64,000 nucleotides of DNA from Myrmaecium sp. VS I D KN 1 (GCA_019775845.1 JADQAV010000008.1:558001-622000); one strand, 5' to 3'. Positions 36,555-49,646 are shown, counted from the stretch's first letter. The notes: generated by a model from the letters alone, not told the origin. Numbers and translations: made by a program.

Positions 36555-39395
36555 TCAGCGGTCCCGATCCTCCTCTACCCTTCCCAGAGAACCGCTCAGG
36601 TTACCGAGGCCCCTCCAGCTGCGCAGGCTGGAGCCCAATGCATCAACGCCGCGGGCCACAGCAGCCCTCGCAGAGCTCAGAATGCCTGATGGGTTGCCCG
36701 TGTCCGCCCGATCGTCCTCATCGGCAACTCCGTCAGCGTCCTCTTCCTGTCGCTCCAAGTCCGTCTCGTCACCATCGTGATACAGCTCGGATGTATCGAA
36801 GGCACGGGGATGATCGTCCTCACGGCCCGTTGACGGCTGCTGTAACTGGTTGCGCCGGAAAGATCGAACCACATCCCCTTTGCAGATGGGGCATGTGCGG
36901 CGGCGGGTTGTGAGCCAAGGCGTTCTGTAGTGATAGCGGTTAGCAATGGACTATATGAGATATTCGAACAGCAGCACTCACATGCACTCATCATGAAACT
37001 CGTGACCGCATGGCAGACTCTTCACACGACTAACACCATCAATGTACTCCTCCAGACAAACCACACATTCCTTTTGCCGTCCGCCGTACCGCCGTCGCCA
37101 CTCTGCCAACCCTGCCTCACGCTTCTCTTGCTCTTGCCCAGGGCTTAGAGAACGTTGACTAGAACCACCTCCGCCACCGCTGGCGTACTGCGCAACTGAT
37201 GACGTTGAGGCGAAACCCTCAGAGGCGGCACTCGGGTGAAGACGAGGCCTCTGCGGCTGGACGTCCTGTCCGCGCACATCATCCGCCTGCTGCAACAGAG
37301 GTGTTGTTGGACATGTGGCGGTCGGTGTCGGAACAGGAGAAGGAGATGCGCTGTTGTCGCTGCTGGAGATGGTGTGATACGTCCGCACAGGCAAACTTTC
37401 AACAACGCTCTTCGGAGCGCGCCATCTTCGTCGGCGAATCCGTGAGCGGAGAAGAAGGAGCGCGTACACAATCGTAAGCGTTACAAGGGGAGATACCACG
37501 AGCACCAGCAAAGTGTCGAAGAAAGGTGATGATGACATGGTCGTAGGTGTCAGAGTGACCCAGAGCCCTTCATGATGATGCACTGCATCCTCATCGGAAT
37601 CGCGTGTAGGCCCTCTTTGACCATCGTCTTGCGCTTGGGGACGACCTGTCTTTTCACCCACAGGCTTCTTAGTCTGGACCGGAATAGGAGGGTCGTTCTC
37701 CTCTTCGTGAGACCAGTGGAAGCTGCCCAGCCAGCCTTTCCTTTCGCCTTCGTCGTCCTCGTCGTCTTGCCCTTGCCCTCTGGAATCGCCGTGGCTGGAT
37801 CCAGTATCCATATCGTTCTCAACTCTACCATATTCGCCACTTCCGGGCATAACATTCCCACCTTTCAACCGCTGATCGTCCTTTTTACCGCTGCTCTTGC
37901 CTTGCTCCGCGGCCTTCATGATACTGGGTGCCGGGGTTGTCTGCGGGAGAAGGTCGGGATCCCTCCAATCTTGCACGCCGATGACAAAGTCATCCACCGC
38001 CACAGGTGCCGGGGTGGATTTGTGCCCTTTCGACTTGGTCGAGGTTGTTGGAAGCACAGCCGGTGTGACTTTAGCGGGTTCGTCTTCGAAGTTTTCCAGT
38101 AGAACCCAATCAATCTCGCCGCTACTCGGCGGACGGCTACTCTCCCCTCCGGCACGTCCTCGAGCTCCACGGCCAATACCGAAAAGGCTGAAGACATTCC
38201 ATAACCACCCGCTCCGTTCTTGCTCGAGATGCTTTCCAGAGACGGGCCGCTTTCGCGTCTTATGCGGCCTCGGTGTTTTGGTAGCCTTAGCTGTAGTCTT
38301 TGTAAAGGTCGGTCTGCTTATATCTTTAGTTTTCGAAGCCTTCCCAGCCTTGGATTTCGAAGGCTTCGTCCCCTTATTCCCTGCCGCAACGCCCACGTTT
38401 GCTGCATCCGGAGAAGGAATATCTTCAATATACCCACCCGCCGGTATAAGCGAAGATAGAAGATGAGCGGTAGTATGTGACGTAAAGAGAGCCGGGGTGG
38501 TGATGTTCGAGGTATCACCGTGCGCATACATAGTCAATAATGGTCCTCCAGGGACGTTGTCACCAACGATAACTGCAACTGCACCTCGCCGCTGCGCCCA
38601 CTTTACCTTCTCGAGAAATCCACATCCACCACGGCTCAGAAGTACGACCTTGCCTGCGATCTCGGCGCCCTCTTGCAACGACTGGATGTCGGCATGCTCG
38701 GCTGCCTTCCCAGTGGATGACCGTAAACTGCTTCCGGTCGACATCCCGCTGTCGGGCAAGGGATGATGTAGCCAGTCATCGGTGCCATCATTCTGCTCCG
38801 GGTTTCTTCCCTTTCGCTCTTCCCCTGACCTTTTGGCTTTTGTGCCCTCCTTATCGTCCTTTCGAGGCTTATCATTCGTTCCCTTATCTTCCACCTGCTT
38901 TCGAGAACCATGGCCCTTGCCAATGTTCTGCCTACTCGTGCCGGGATGTCCTGCCGCAGCAATCGTAGATCTATCCCCTTCGCTCCATCCGGGAACATCA
39001 CTGCACCCCAACTCTCCCTCGGCACCGGCGATCAATCCGCCGCGGGTGGACGATAGAGAGAGGATTCCATCGTCGCCGAAGCCGCTGCCGATCCACAACT
39101 GACCGCTCAGCCCTCTCGATGGCAGGGCAGGCCCAAACGCTGCAGGTCGGGCGAGGAAGAATGTGGAGTTGTCGTCGGTCAGCGAGATGATGGCGGACGG
39201 TGGGAAAAGGGCGCTAGGGCCGGAGAAGGAAAAGAAAGCACGGATGCGCGAGGGCGGTCGTCGAGAACCCGGGGAGGTGCTGTCGGTGCTGCCGAAAGAG
39301 GTTGCGGCATCTTCGCTACCGAGACTGGCATAGATGAGGAGGGTGAGAGCCAGGATAGAGGTGGTGAGAGAGAGGAGGAGGCGGAGAGGTCGCAT
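36555..39395 (-). CDS. PA-domain transmembrane RING-H2 E3 ubiquitin ligase
   Basis: Endomembrane PA-TM-RING ubiquitin ligase (RNF13/GRAIL class), thought to act on endosomal, Golgi or vacuolar membranes. Exons: 39395-36982 and 36924-36555, with a 57-bp intron that splits the RING; 927 aa. An N-terminal hydrophobic signal/anchor (about 3-25) is followed by a lumenal region with a protease-associated domain, recognisable by EIAGKVVLLSRGGCGFLEK and GAVAVIVGDN. A long Lys/Ser/Gly low-complexity insert (about 330-630) comes before the transmembrane helix (DTLLVLVVSPLVTLTIVYALLLL). The RING-H2 ligands are Cys777, Cys780, Cys796, His798, His801, Cys804, Cys816 and Cys819, completed only after splicing, which validates the intron. 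An acidic tail follows. The large inserts within the lumenal part are unusual for the family. Confidence 0.88.
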
Positions 39396-40211
39396 TTTTG
39401 ATGGCTGATGGTCGCTGGCGGCCACCTGAGGCTGTCGGCGAACGGCGTCAGATGGCTCACGATAACGGCGGCAGCGATGTCTGCGCAGAGAAAGAAGCTA
39501 TAGAGACATAGGGTGGGTGTGGCGCGTTCACAGTAGAGGCGTCAAGCTGGTGATGCAGAGGGCTGTCAGGACGCCGGGCGAAAGATGCGATAACGGCGTG
39601 AGGTGCCCAGGTGCACAAAACGACGGTGCAACTGCTGGGGACGATAGAAAAACAAAGGGAGTCACAGAGAGATGGTGGCGGGCTGCATGTGAGGGGGACT
39701 GGCGGCTTTCATCACACGGCAGCAGCAACAGAGCCAGGTACGACGACGGGATCAGACCTGCGTCGGCCGTGGTGTGGTCTTGGGCGGCGCTCCAGCCCAG
39801 GTGGGCTGTGGTCGGTCGGGCGTGGTCGGGCTCCATTTCCTCTCTAGCCCCACATCCCCGTCCAAGAGACCCGTGCCGACCTCCATCCAGGCACGTGATG
39901 ACGCGATTGCTCTGCTCAACGCCATCACGGGGGTCGACCATCAACATCATAGGGGTTTCGGGGTCCCGTCCCTCACATCACCGCGCCGGATACAGAACGC
40001 ATGAGAACTGCTTCAACAATTTCAGGAAATACATTAATAGACGGACTGCCTGCGCCTGTCATGCTGCTTATTGAGAATGCATCCCAATGCAGATCCATCA
40101 ATAGTCCCTCAAACTCCGTGCTCCGTCGCGTACTCCCAACCGAATCGTCATAAGGTCTACTCAAGGACCTTTAGGCATACTATCAAACATTTCGCTCCCG
40201 GAAGACTGAAA
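39396..40211. other. Intergenic region
   Basis: 816 bp between the RING gene start and the aquaporin stop. Overlapping open frames at 39517-40074 (plus) and 39528-39950 (minus) are mutually shadowing and show no family resemblance. Likely RING-gene promoter plus aquaporin 3' UTR. Confidence 0.45.
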
Positions 40212-41581
40212 TCACATCCGGTCGGCAAACCCATTTGCGGGGTAGTCCGCGCCCCTTTCCACGTCCGGACCCCGGTAGTAACCCGCACCCGCGGTGTCGC
40301 CGGTGCCGTGGGGAGATGGATATCCCTCAGTTTTCGAGTCGATGCGCGCATGCTCCGCGGGCTCTGGTTTGGCCATCTCTCGGGAGGACCGTCCGTTCCT
40401 GCTTGGTATTATGGCGATCCCCTCTCCGAAATCACTCGTTCCATCGTTCCGAGTGCGGTTGGGATCGTAACCTGCTAAAGAGGCAATTGCGACGTCAGGA
40501 CCAACGATAGGGCGAGCTACGTCTTCAGCCTTACCTGCGTCATCGCGGGGGGTGAAGTGACGCGCTTCCTTATCGCTGAAATCCTGGCCCGGGTTCGCCG
40601 TCTCGTACTCCAGGACTTTAACCAGCCGGTAAAACGCCACGGCAAGAAGGGAGCCCAGGAGAGGCCCCACCCAGTATATCCAGTGGTATCCGTTGAAGAC
40701 GCCCAAAACGACATCCGGTCCAAAGGAACGGGCGGGGTTGAGACTCCCTCCTGTGAAATAGACACCTGATCATTGTCAGCACCCATGGGTTGAAGCCGCC
40801 TTGGGGAGCTTACCGCTCATCTCAGCAACAAATAAGGCCAGTCCAATGCAGATGGGCGCCAAGAAGGTTGACTTGTGCTTCTCGGCGGCGAGCATGAAGA
40901 TCGTGAAGACCAATTCTGCGGTTAGAAACATCTCTATGAAAAGCCCACGGACAACAGAAGTCCCGGGGCTAAGCGTTGTTCGAACCGCCATGGGCCCTGG
41001 GAACAGCCCGGAGACCACTGCTGCCGCCGCGATACCTCCAAGGATCTGAGCGATGATGACCAGCCCAGCACGCACCCAGCCGATGGCGCCGGCGAGAGCT
41101 AACGCAAGCGCTACCTGTGTGGTAAGGTCAGAATGGCGATACCCCCAGAGCTGTAGAGCTGGAGTAATGGGCGAACTATCAAAGCTGCTTAAGAAGTGGG
41201 AAAGAGCGAGATACATACGGCTGGATTGAACAGACCTCCGCTGATGCGGAAGAAGACCCATACATTGACGGCCAAGGAGAAGCCAAAGGCCAAGGAGATG
41301 TACAGCAAGGCTGCAAGGTTGGGGTATTGGGCCGTGGACTTGTTCACGCTCGCTTGGCCGCTCGCAGACGCGTTCGCGATCTGGGTTGCCGAGAAGGCGA
41401 AGAACAGAAAGAGCCAGGTCCCCACGAATTCACCGAGCATGGCGATGAGGTGGTTGCGGACGCGATTGGGCAGCCAGCTGAGGCCCGTCAACCGTCTCTC
41501 CATCGGATGGTTTGGGTCGCTCGTGTAGGCACGCATGCCTGGGAGGACCATGAAAGTGTCAGCAGGACGATTAGCGTTCAT
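40212..41581 (-). CDS. Aquaporin / major intrinsic protein
   Basis: MIP-family water or small-solute channel of the plasma or vacuolar membrane. Exons: 41581-41219, 41114-40814, 40765-40212; introns of 104 and 48 bp; 405 aa. Six hydrophobic spans are visible. The first NPA box is GGLFNPA, ending exactly at the first splice junction, and the second is [11 protein letters not shown] in exon 3; the conserved Arg after the second NPA is present. The [10 protein letters not shown] wording and long N-terminus fit orthodox fungal aquaporins rather than Fps1-type glyceroporins. The long hydrophilic C-tail (about 130 residues) contains a 63-bp segment (40534-40472) bounded by GTAAGG and TTAGCAG that could be spliced out in frame, giving a 384-aa form. 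Confidence 0.9.
40472..40534 (-). other. Possible in-frame retained/alternative intron in aquaporin tail
   Basis: A 63-nt segment with a GTAAGG donor, CTGAC branch-like element and TTTAGCAG acceptor. It has no stop, so both the retained and spliced forms stay in frame and differ by 21 residues ([11 protein letters not shown]...ASLA) of the cytoplasmic tail. Confidence 0.4.
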
Positions 41582-44500
41582 GCCTGGGATGTCTGAAGGT
41601 CAGTCTGTCTAAGTGAAACGGTAAGCTGACCGTCCAATTGCGTAGCTTCTACGCTGCAGGCAGAACACACGAAAGCACGGAGGTTAGAGGCTGTCCCTTG
41701 GTGGCGTCTGGCAGCAGGAGGGAGACGCGTCAGAGAAGGATGACGAGCGTACTGAAGGCTGATAGGGAGGTCAAGTGAACTTCAAGTTAGTACTACTAGG
41801 TGATTGATGAAAAGGATTGATAGAGCTGCGAAGCGGAAAGGCAGAAGACACGGGAAGGGATCGGATATTATTATAAGGAAGAAGAAGAGGAGGAGGAGGA
41901 GGAGGGGTGGAACTGGAATGGGAAGACGAGTGAGGAGAGTGAACCCTCTGAGACATGACTTCTTATTGCTTGCAGCAGGTGCGGTTCCACACGCGGCAGG
42001 CGTCGAGCGGGCATCCGTCAAGAAGGTGCTGTACTGCTGTACTAGGGTACTACTAAAGGTATTCGAACGTACCTAGGGACGACTGCTAGGGAGCACGGGA
42101 AGGCACCTGATGACGACGGTGGACCGACCTGCCCTCCCGTCCCAGCCGGAGGAAGGTGGAAGGAAGCCCTGGAGGCCCATCAAGGTTGAGCCAGGCGGTC
42201 GCGGGCGGCGGCCGGGGGCGGACGTGATGTCGCCAAGCGAGAGCGCCGTTGACTTCCCCCGACGTCGATCCCCGTCACGCCCTCTGGAATCGTAGAAGGA
42301 GCGTTTCCCCGGGGCCTGCGACTGGCCGGATCCGGCAATGGACGATGCCCTCGCTGGACGCGCCCAGGCCTCCTCCAGGGCTCTCTCTCAGGTAGGTCCC
42401 TGCCCGTGGCGGCGGATGGGGTTTTTAATAAAGTTCTTCGCGGAGGGGAAAGCGCGAATCAGGCCCCCCCACCAAGGCCTGCAAGGCATCGAGAGACGCC
42501 ATCGCCGCCACCCATACCCATGCAGCGATCCCTGGCAAGGCGGCCACGCCTCCACCTCCACTTTCGCAGCTCGTTCGCTCGCACAACCAGCGGGCCAACG
42601 GGCCAACAGTAGCTCCCGGGAGCCTTGCATATGTACGTCGACTCGGCCGGCGGGCGCGGACGTGCGTTTTCATGTAGGGTAAGAAGGGGTGACCTTCCGC
42701 GTGCGGGGAGCGACGGAAAGGCAACACGACACCTCTTTAAGTGCATTCCGTTGTATAACAGAGGACAAGAAGATGAATCGGGCAAATTGTTCCCCTTGTG
42801 CTCCCATCGCCATTGCACATCCTCACCGCAACGCGCGACCCTCGAGAAGGGATGGATGCTCGTGCACCAAACAGATTCCCTCCCAACGGACATGATTCCA
42901 CCTGGACTTGAGTTGGCGACACGCACGACACTCACTCAACACCTTACGCACCGACATCCTCAAGTGACTCAAGGCAAGGGGAGACAAACCGGACGAACGA
43001 GGCAATCGAATCCCATCCCTCCCGTTTCTCCCTTCTCCACCTCCGCATCTTCCCACATCGTTCGATGAGACTCTATCTCCGCTCAAGGACCCCTACCCAC
43101 ATACTAGGGTACAGTGCTGTGCAGCGAAACTCACTGCGTCAAGCAAACGCAAGGCAAAAACGGTGCCCAACACACCTCCTACCAGTAAGGTACCCAGCAA
43201 TGTGACGGCCGAGGTGAAGCAACATGGACTCCTCTCCCAATCTCCCGCCACATCAAAAGGGCTCATCATCCATGGTGAAAGTGGCGTCTCCTTCGAGGCA
43301 CGCTGGAGAGGTCAGTACAGCGCCTTAGTCAGTACTAAGTAACAAAGTTATCGGAACCGGCAAACTTACCGAGTCAGGCAAAGGGTGCGATGTGGAAAAA
43401 GCTCCCTAAGCACCTGAAAAAAGTTACTGAATAAGGTGCATCGATTGCCGTTGGTGGACGATCGCGAGGGTCCTGATGATGCCATTCAATTGTCCGTAGC
43501 ATACCTACGTCTGTACGGATAGTACATACGTACATGCGTACGACCTGACTATAATCCGTGTCTTAGTTCTGCCTGGCCAATTGAGACCTACTCACTACTG
43601 TACATACATACATAAACTGTACTACAAACAATTTACCTCAACTAAAAATCACTCACCAGCACCAGACGAGCGTTGCAATGCGTATGCTCATGCGTCTGCG
43701 TCTGCGTCTGTTCCTAACCGAAGCTAGAGAGCAGTCGATGATGCCCCTCCACTTCTTCCTAACGTTATTTGGTCTGTGCGCTGCTGGGAATCCGAGCGTT
43801 CGATTCCCTCCATTTCCCCAGGTGGTCCCTTTTCCCGTTTTGACCTGGTGTGTGAGATCGACTCCCCATGCCCCCGTCATCAGGGCTTCGAATCGTCTTT
43901 TTGCGGCCTGAGGCGAGAGCGAGGATCGAGGACCGACCCGCCCGCTCCTTATCCACGAGTCAGTCAGTCAGTCTGGGACGGGACCCTTCCATTTGTGTTG
44001 TGCCCCAGGAAAAACGATTGCTCATCCAGACACACCCGACGTCAGTGAATATGAACATCCGCAACACCGTCCACCCACCGCGGACGAGACACAGATGATA
44101 TCTTGCAATCCCCTCCCTCTGACTCGCGGAGAGATCCCGCTCCCGAATCCCTTCTCTCTTGAATAGATAATTTGAGGGCAGAGCCTTCCCTCCACCAATC
44201 CGTCGACAGAGTCGGTCGTGGATAAGGCCGAATCCACACCTGGCATTCGGACGACTGCCCACCAGAAGGCTCATGCATAAACACCCGAACACTGTTTTTC
44301 TGAAACTCTCAACATGTGGTATAGAGAAAAACTGCTGTTGATAAAACTACAGGACAAGAAAATGAAGAGATCATATACACATGACGTACACAAAAGAGGT
44401 GGTCATTAGTCATTATCTCCTCTCCCACTGCTTCGGATCGCCTCCACACCGTCCGAGAACTACATGGAGAGGTATCGCATCTAAGGACGCTGTTCGACAG

Positions 44501-44601
44501 AGAAACACGAGCAGTTACTCCACCTGAAACAGCAACGCTCCTGGACAACGGGGTCTCCGGCGCCAATGACATGTTGCAGAAAGTCTGTGTGACGTTTCGC
44601 T
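41582..44601. other. Intergenic region, 3.0 kb
   Basis: Upstream of the aquaporin and downstream of the OPT gene. Contents seen: a purine-rich run on the plus strand at 41870-41910 in the aquaporin 5' leader, scattered tacctagg/ggtac motifs, and a cluster of gtac/catac repeats at 43500-43620. The open frames (for example 42625-43068 plus and 42459-42935 minus) overlap on both strands and resemble no family. I find no supportable gene despite the length. Confidence 0.4.
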
Positions 44602-47194
44602 CTACGGACATCCAGTCCCAGGGCATGCAACATTCGTGCCGTAGTCATCGCCGCTAATGCCTGCGATCTGGAAGATAGCGTTGACCACGCCCCCGATGCC
44701 CTCGCCGGCGATCAGACCGGCCGCGACGGCGTACCCGTAAATGTCGAAGTGCTTCGGGTTCTTCTTCGCCCAGAAGTAGGAGGCGATGGCCCCCATCACC
44801 ATGGCCGTTCCGTACACCGTCTGCGGCAGGACGAAGGCGAGACCGACGGTCATCATGTTGGGATGGTACTTGCGGACCCATTCCAGCTTCCCCGTCCAAA
44901 GGTAATGCCGGATCACGACCATGACGCCGCCGAAAATGGCGAAGACGATGGCGAAGATACCGGACGACTGGGGAATCGGGAAGTCCGGGTTAGTAGCTGC
45001 GATCGCGACCGCTCTCCACGCCGAAACGCTGGGAGCGAGGAAAGCACAAGTCTCCGCTTCGGCATCAAGGATGCATGGGTAAGCCTTTGCGAACAGCATG
45101 AAGAGTGCCGGTGCAAAGAAGACCGCAACAATAGTACCCAAGCCCTGCGCGATCCATTGGAGAACGGGCGGGGTCCGAAGGAGAAACCCTGTCCGGAAGT
45201 CTGAGACAAGATCGGAAGACTGGTTGGCGCCCATGCTCGCCATGGCACCACCGAGGAGGTTGAGCTTTTGAGCGTGGGTGACGGCCCAGTTCTCTCCCTT
45301 CGTCGCGCTACCAAGGACAATCTGGGAGGCTTTCGAAGCTGCGGTAAGGGGAGTGGTATCTGAAGAATATAGTCAGCTTGGGGCCCTTATGAACACGCTG
45401 AAACTGCTTACCTGTGACGCCAGTGCACTGGATCGCCATGAATGCGAAGAAGAATGCAAGGAAAACGGACAGTAGAGACATGCCAACCGGCATGTCGTAT
45501 TGCACGCCAAAAACGACGCAAACCGCGATGATAACCACCACTAAACCAGGGAGCCACATCCACAATTTGACAAGCTCCTCCGGTTTGGCGGGATCCTCGA
45601 CTAGGTCTTCCTCCGCCTGGTCGCTCGCATGCTTTAGGTATCCGATTTCTTTGCCAGCCATATGGCCTACTTCGTAAATTCCCCGAGCAAAAGCGCGGAA
45701 GAGGGCCTTGAAGGAGAAGTAAAGGACCCTCCACTGCAGCAAAAGTTCAACGAAAGCCACCACAACCATGAGCAGGACACCGGGCCAGAGCAACCAGTAG
45801 CGCGGGCTTGGGGTGTCCTTCGTGCAGGCGGAACTCCCCAGCGACCAGAAGCTGTATACGTCTTTCCACTTCGGGTCGTCAGGAGCGGATTGGATTCCGA
45901 ATGCGACCTTGTTGTGCACAAGTGCCGGGCCAATGATTCCCCAAGCAAGCACACTTCCGCCGAAGAAGGAGAGAGCGACGTTCAGACCGACGAGCATGCC
46001 GGACCCGATAAAAGCGGGAGTGAACTCGATGTACCAGCCCCAGTTATCGACGGCCAGAGCAAGAGCTACACCTGTTAGCTTGCTTGAATATTAAGCTCTG
46101 TCAGCTTGCGAAAACTCACTGTGATAATTGCCCCAAATATGGAACCACACAAAAGGATGCCAGTCCCAAAGGAGACCAACGGCATACTGAGAGACGACAC
46201 GGAGGACCAGCGCGCAGCTGAACGCGATACTAAGGCCTTTCATCTTCATCTTTGCGAGAATCTCGCCAGTGGTAGCCTCGTGCATTGCGCGGATCGTCAT
46301 GGCTGTCGCAGAAGGAGTCGGGAAGACCATGCGGAGCTCACGAGCGACGTATATGATGAAGAATTTACGGACTGCCGACAATGTTATTCAATGATCAAGC
46401 TTGGTGGGTCCATTGAGACTTACGGGGCGTGGCGAAGAAGAATCCGAAGTATCCACCCACAGCTGTGAGAGCGACGATGCGCCAATAGTCACGCTCCGGC
46501 GTGTCCATGAGGTTAAGTTGGTACATCGCTGGGAAGGCAGATACGAAGACACTGCTCAACCCTCCAGAGGCCATGGCCGCAGTCTGGATGATGTTGTTCT
46601 CTCGTGGGCCGAAGTCGCCCCCGATAATAGGGATATTCTTGAAAGTTCTCGACATCGCTTTCACCACGGCGAAACCGACAATGGCCTGCAATCGACGCTG
46701 ATCAGTTTTCGAGGAACTTGCAAGGGCTCCGTCAGCATGAACTTACACCGAACAAGTTTGCTCCAAAAGTCCATCCCGTCTTCAGACCAAGGTAGACGTT
46801 CGAAGCATTGACTAACGCGCCACAGCAGAGACCGACAAACAATGCGCGAAGAGTCAGGATGTTCTTCTCCTCAGGGAGGTTGTCGAAGGGCACGAAAGGG
46901 TCCAGAAGATAGGTCGTGGTATGGTCCTTGTCCTCATCGACCTCCGTGATGTTCCCCTCGGCGCTGTTCTTGAACTCCTTCTCTTTGGAACTTGGAGAGT
47001 CATGCTCGATGGTCGTCTCGTAAGGACCAAAGGTACGCTCCTTCTCGGTCAGAGGGTCACTGACAAATGTTAGTGTTTGGTCCCCTTGTCAAGGCCGGGG
47101 ATGGTCAATGTGATAAGTGAGTTGCTTACACTTGGGGGTTGATGTGCCCTCCAAGGGCAACCGGCTGTTCAAGCCCTTCGAGGGTGTTGGACAT
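44602..47194 (-). CDS. OPT-family oligopeptide/metal-chelate transporter (YSL-like)
   Basis: Proton-coupled transporter of the OPT superfamily, closest in feel to the YSL/YGL114W branch that moves oligopeptides or metal-chelates across the plasma or an internal membrane. Six exons: 47194-47130, 47059-46747, 46685-46424, 46371-46120, 46071-45412, 45359-44602; introns of 48-70 bp; 769 aa. A ~75-residue acidic N-terminus precedes about 14-16 hydrophobic spans. Family motifs include the early LTLRALFVGLCCGALVNASNVYLGLKTGW and IIGGDFGPRENNIIQTAA segments, ELRMVFPTPSATAMTIRAMH (a YSL-type hallmark), and the late MGANQSSDLVSDFRTGFLLRTPP, followed by AVAAGLIAGEGIGGVVNAIF. All phases close. The substrate cannot be read from sequence. 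Confidence 0.9.
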
Positions 47195-49646
47195 GTTTGC
47201 GACAAACCTTGGCACACGAAGGGCTGGGATGGTTTGTACAACGTGTGGAGATGTCTGGGGACCAGAAAACGGCCGCAAAGCGGGCACAGGCCGTCGTAAT
47301 ATACCTTGAGCCCATCCGCACTCGCGGAATTAGAGGGTTGGCCCTGGCCCGATGCTACACTGCGGCGGGATGAGGCATGTCGCTATCAAGAGGATGTTAT
47401 CACAGCTCGGCACCATGGCGAAACTCCCCGCCAATGAGATGGATACGGTTGACGCATGGAAGTCCCGTAGAACATGATCTCCTTCCAATTGCGGCAAGGT
47501 GCCGCAAGGAATGTGGCGTGGTCCTGGCACAGCTGTCGAATGGGCGCCGTACCCGACAGCCAGCCCGAGTCCATCGACCGGCGATCCGCGACGAGTCCTC
47601 GGCGCAAAGCAGCCACGGATATCGAGTAGGGCGACGACCTTGGCGATCGCGCATCACATCATCCTATCAACGCAAACTGGCCATCTCAGTCGGACGTCGC
47701 TGGACAAAGAAGCAGACCGACCGAACACCTCTGAACGCAGCCATCCCTCGAAACCAGTGCGCAAAAGGGACCGATTGCAGAGAGGCGTCGCGAGCTACAG
47801 CTGGCCGAGGGGGCTGCCGAGCGCCACGAAGACCAGATGAGATAGCCGTGTTCTCACATGGGCGCTATGCTGATGCGAGGCTGCTCTACGCGCTTAGACG
47901 AGGTCTCTAGGGGTCGAAAGAAGAGGCTGGCCACTAGCAGAGTGTCAGGGGGGAGGGACGGGTGTGGCGACTGTGCGAACTGTCCAGCAAGCGATCCTTC
48001 AGAATGATACGAGCACAAGGGTGGCTGGCGAGTGGTGGTACTACTCCGGATGCGGATACAACACCATCGCCGACGGCGATGTTGGTGGTATCGGCAATCC
48101 GCCCAGATTCTCACCACGGTGGCCTCCCAGCCAACTCACGCAAGCTATCTTATATCCTGTTTTGGCGCCGGATATTTGGCTCACCACCACACCTTCTGAT
48201 CGTGCCATACACCGAAGCCATTGCGACCGCAGAGCAAAGCAACGTGCCCTCCTGGTTTTCGGACACGGATTGCAGATGGACACGCTACGCATTTCACTCT
48301 GTTAAGCGCCATGGGAATCCGCTGCCATCTCTCGCGGTGCAACAGGACCGCAGAGGTAGGCGGGGCAGGTCATAAATGAGGAGGGGCAAGCGGCAGTGTC
48401 AACCGCGTCAAGAGCGTGAGAAGCACAGAGTGCGGACATTGCCGTCGTTGATAGGGGAATCCGGGGTTGCAAGGGTTCGGCCAGAGCCAAAGATAAGTGA
48501 ACCAATCAGCCCCACCTCAGGGTCGGACCGCGCATTTGGCCGCTATCTGACCCGCCGCCCGTAGGCGAAATCAGGAAGCTCGGCCGGGACCAACGGTTGG
48601 CCTTAGGCTGAAGATATACGGAGCGAGGACTCGGCAACTGCCAGCCTCTCCACCCCCACCACCACCACCAACATCATCACCCACCTCCACTATCCGATTA
48701 TCCCCCCATCGTTTATCTAGACGGCCGGCAGCACTCCTGAGAACCTTTTAGCCGAAGCGACGCGCACTCAATCAATCCTGCTCCCAGCTGCGATCGTGTT
48801 GATAGGAGTATGACACAGGTTCTTTCCATCGAGGGACTCCCAATAACACCAGCCAATTACCCGCTCAACGTCCGCACAGCACCGAATGTGATCATATTAC
48901 ATGGGGGATAATGGGGGTTCAGGCCAGACTGGCGATAACGCTTACTGTGTACCGAGTGCAACTCTGGTCGCCCGCCCTCTTCTACTCATCGACCCAACGT
49001 TGCGCTCGAATTCTCCACACGAGTGTAACCTCACTGGAGTACATCTGCACTTGCTGATATGATTCCCATTATCATGGGTGAGCGGCGGGGTTCCAGAGCC
49101 GACTCATCGTGCCCCCCTAGAAGCCCTCGGCTTAGTCGACTCGCATCCCACGTCCTGGGATCGGAAAGCCATGACAATATCAGGGATACATGTCATCGTC
49201 GATGTACTCAAACATCTCCATGCCCGTCAAGTAGGAAACGGTAGGTACGCCACGGTGCTACATGATCAAAAGTAGGTATTGTCGAGTAAACCATCTGCGG
49301 TGGATGACACGGTTCTTTGTATAAAGTCTTTACTGGATACGGTGTCGATGCCAAGGGCAATTCCTGCATCAAACAATTATCTTACATTGACTTCCCTCAC
49401 ACTATTTACACAAGCAGAGAAATGAGGTACATCTGCTCTTCCGGTTGAGTTGAGAAGTGCCAGGGTATGGCGTCATGAGCACGAGCCNNCCCCCCCCCCC
49501 CCCCCCCCCCCCAAACGTTTTTCGTTGCAGCAGTGATACGGACATCCGCGTGCGTCTATTCTGCCCTCCCTTGCTCGATCATACAACACGCCCTTTTCCA
49601 GGTTCGGAAATGCATGCGGCGCTGGTTGGCTGGCATGTGGCATCGC
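47195..49646. other. Intergenic region, 2.45 kb, with sequence gap
   Basis: This region is upstream of the OPT gene and downstream of sco1. It contains two undetermined bases followed by a 23-nt C run (49488-49512). Open frames at 47377-47910 and 47962-48375 (plus) overlap antisense frames and look non-coding. Short minus-strand frames between about 49170 and 49400 are oddly protein-like but lack an ORF of useful length. A CA-rich tract (ccaccaccac) at 48650-48670 is the only other repeat. Confidence 0.4.
49488..49512. repeat. Unresolved bases plus C23 homopolymer
   Basis: Two N characters at 49488-49489 are followed directly by 23 C residues. This is a sequencing or assembly weak point; true length and adjacency are not certain. 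Confidence 0.95.

Noticed and set aside
42459-43068. Overlapping 147-158-codon frames in the aquaporin upstream region
   Set aside because: Both strands open over the same bases; composition does not look coding.
47377-48375. Open frames of 137-177 codons upstream of the OPT gene
   Set aside because: Arg/Ser-rich, mutually overlapping on both strands, no splice-consistent continuation or known domain.
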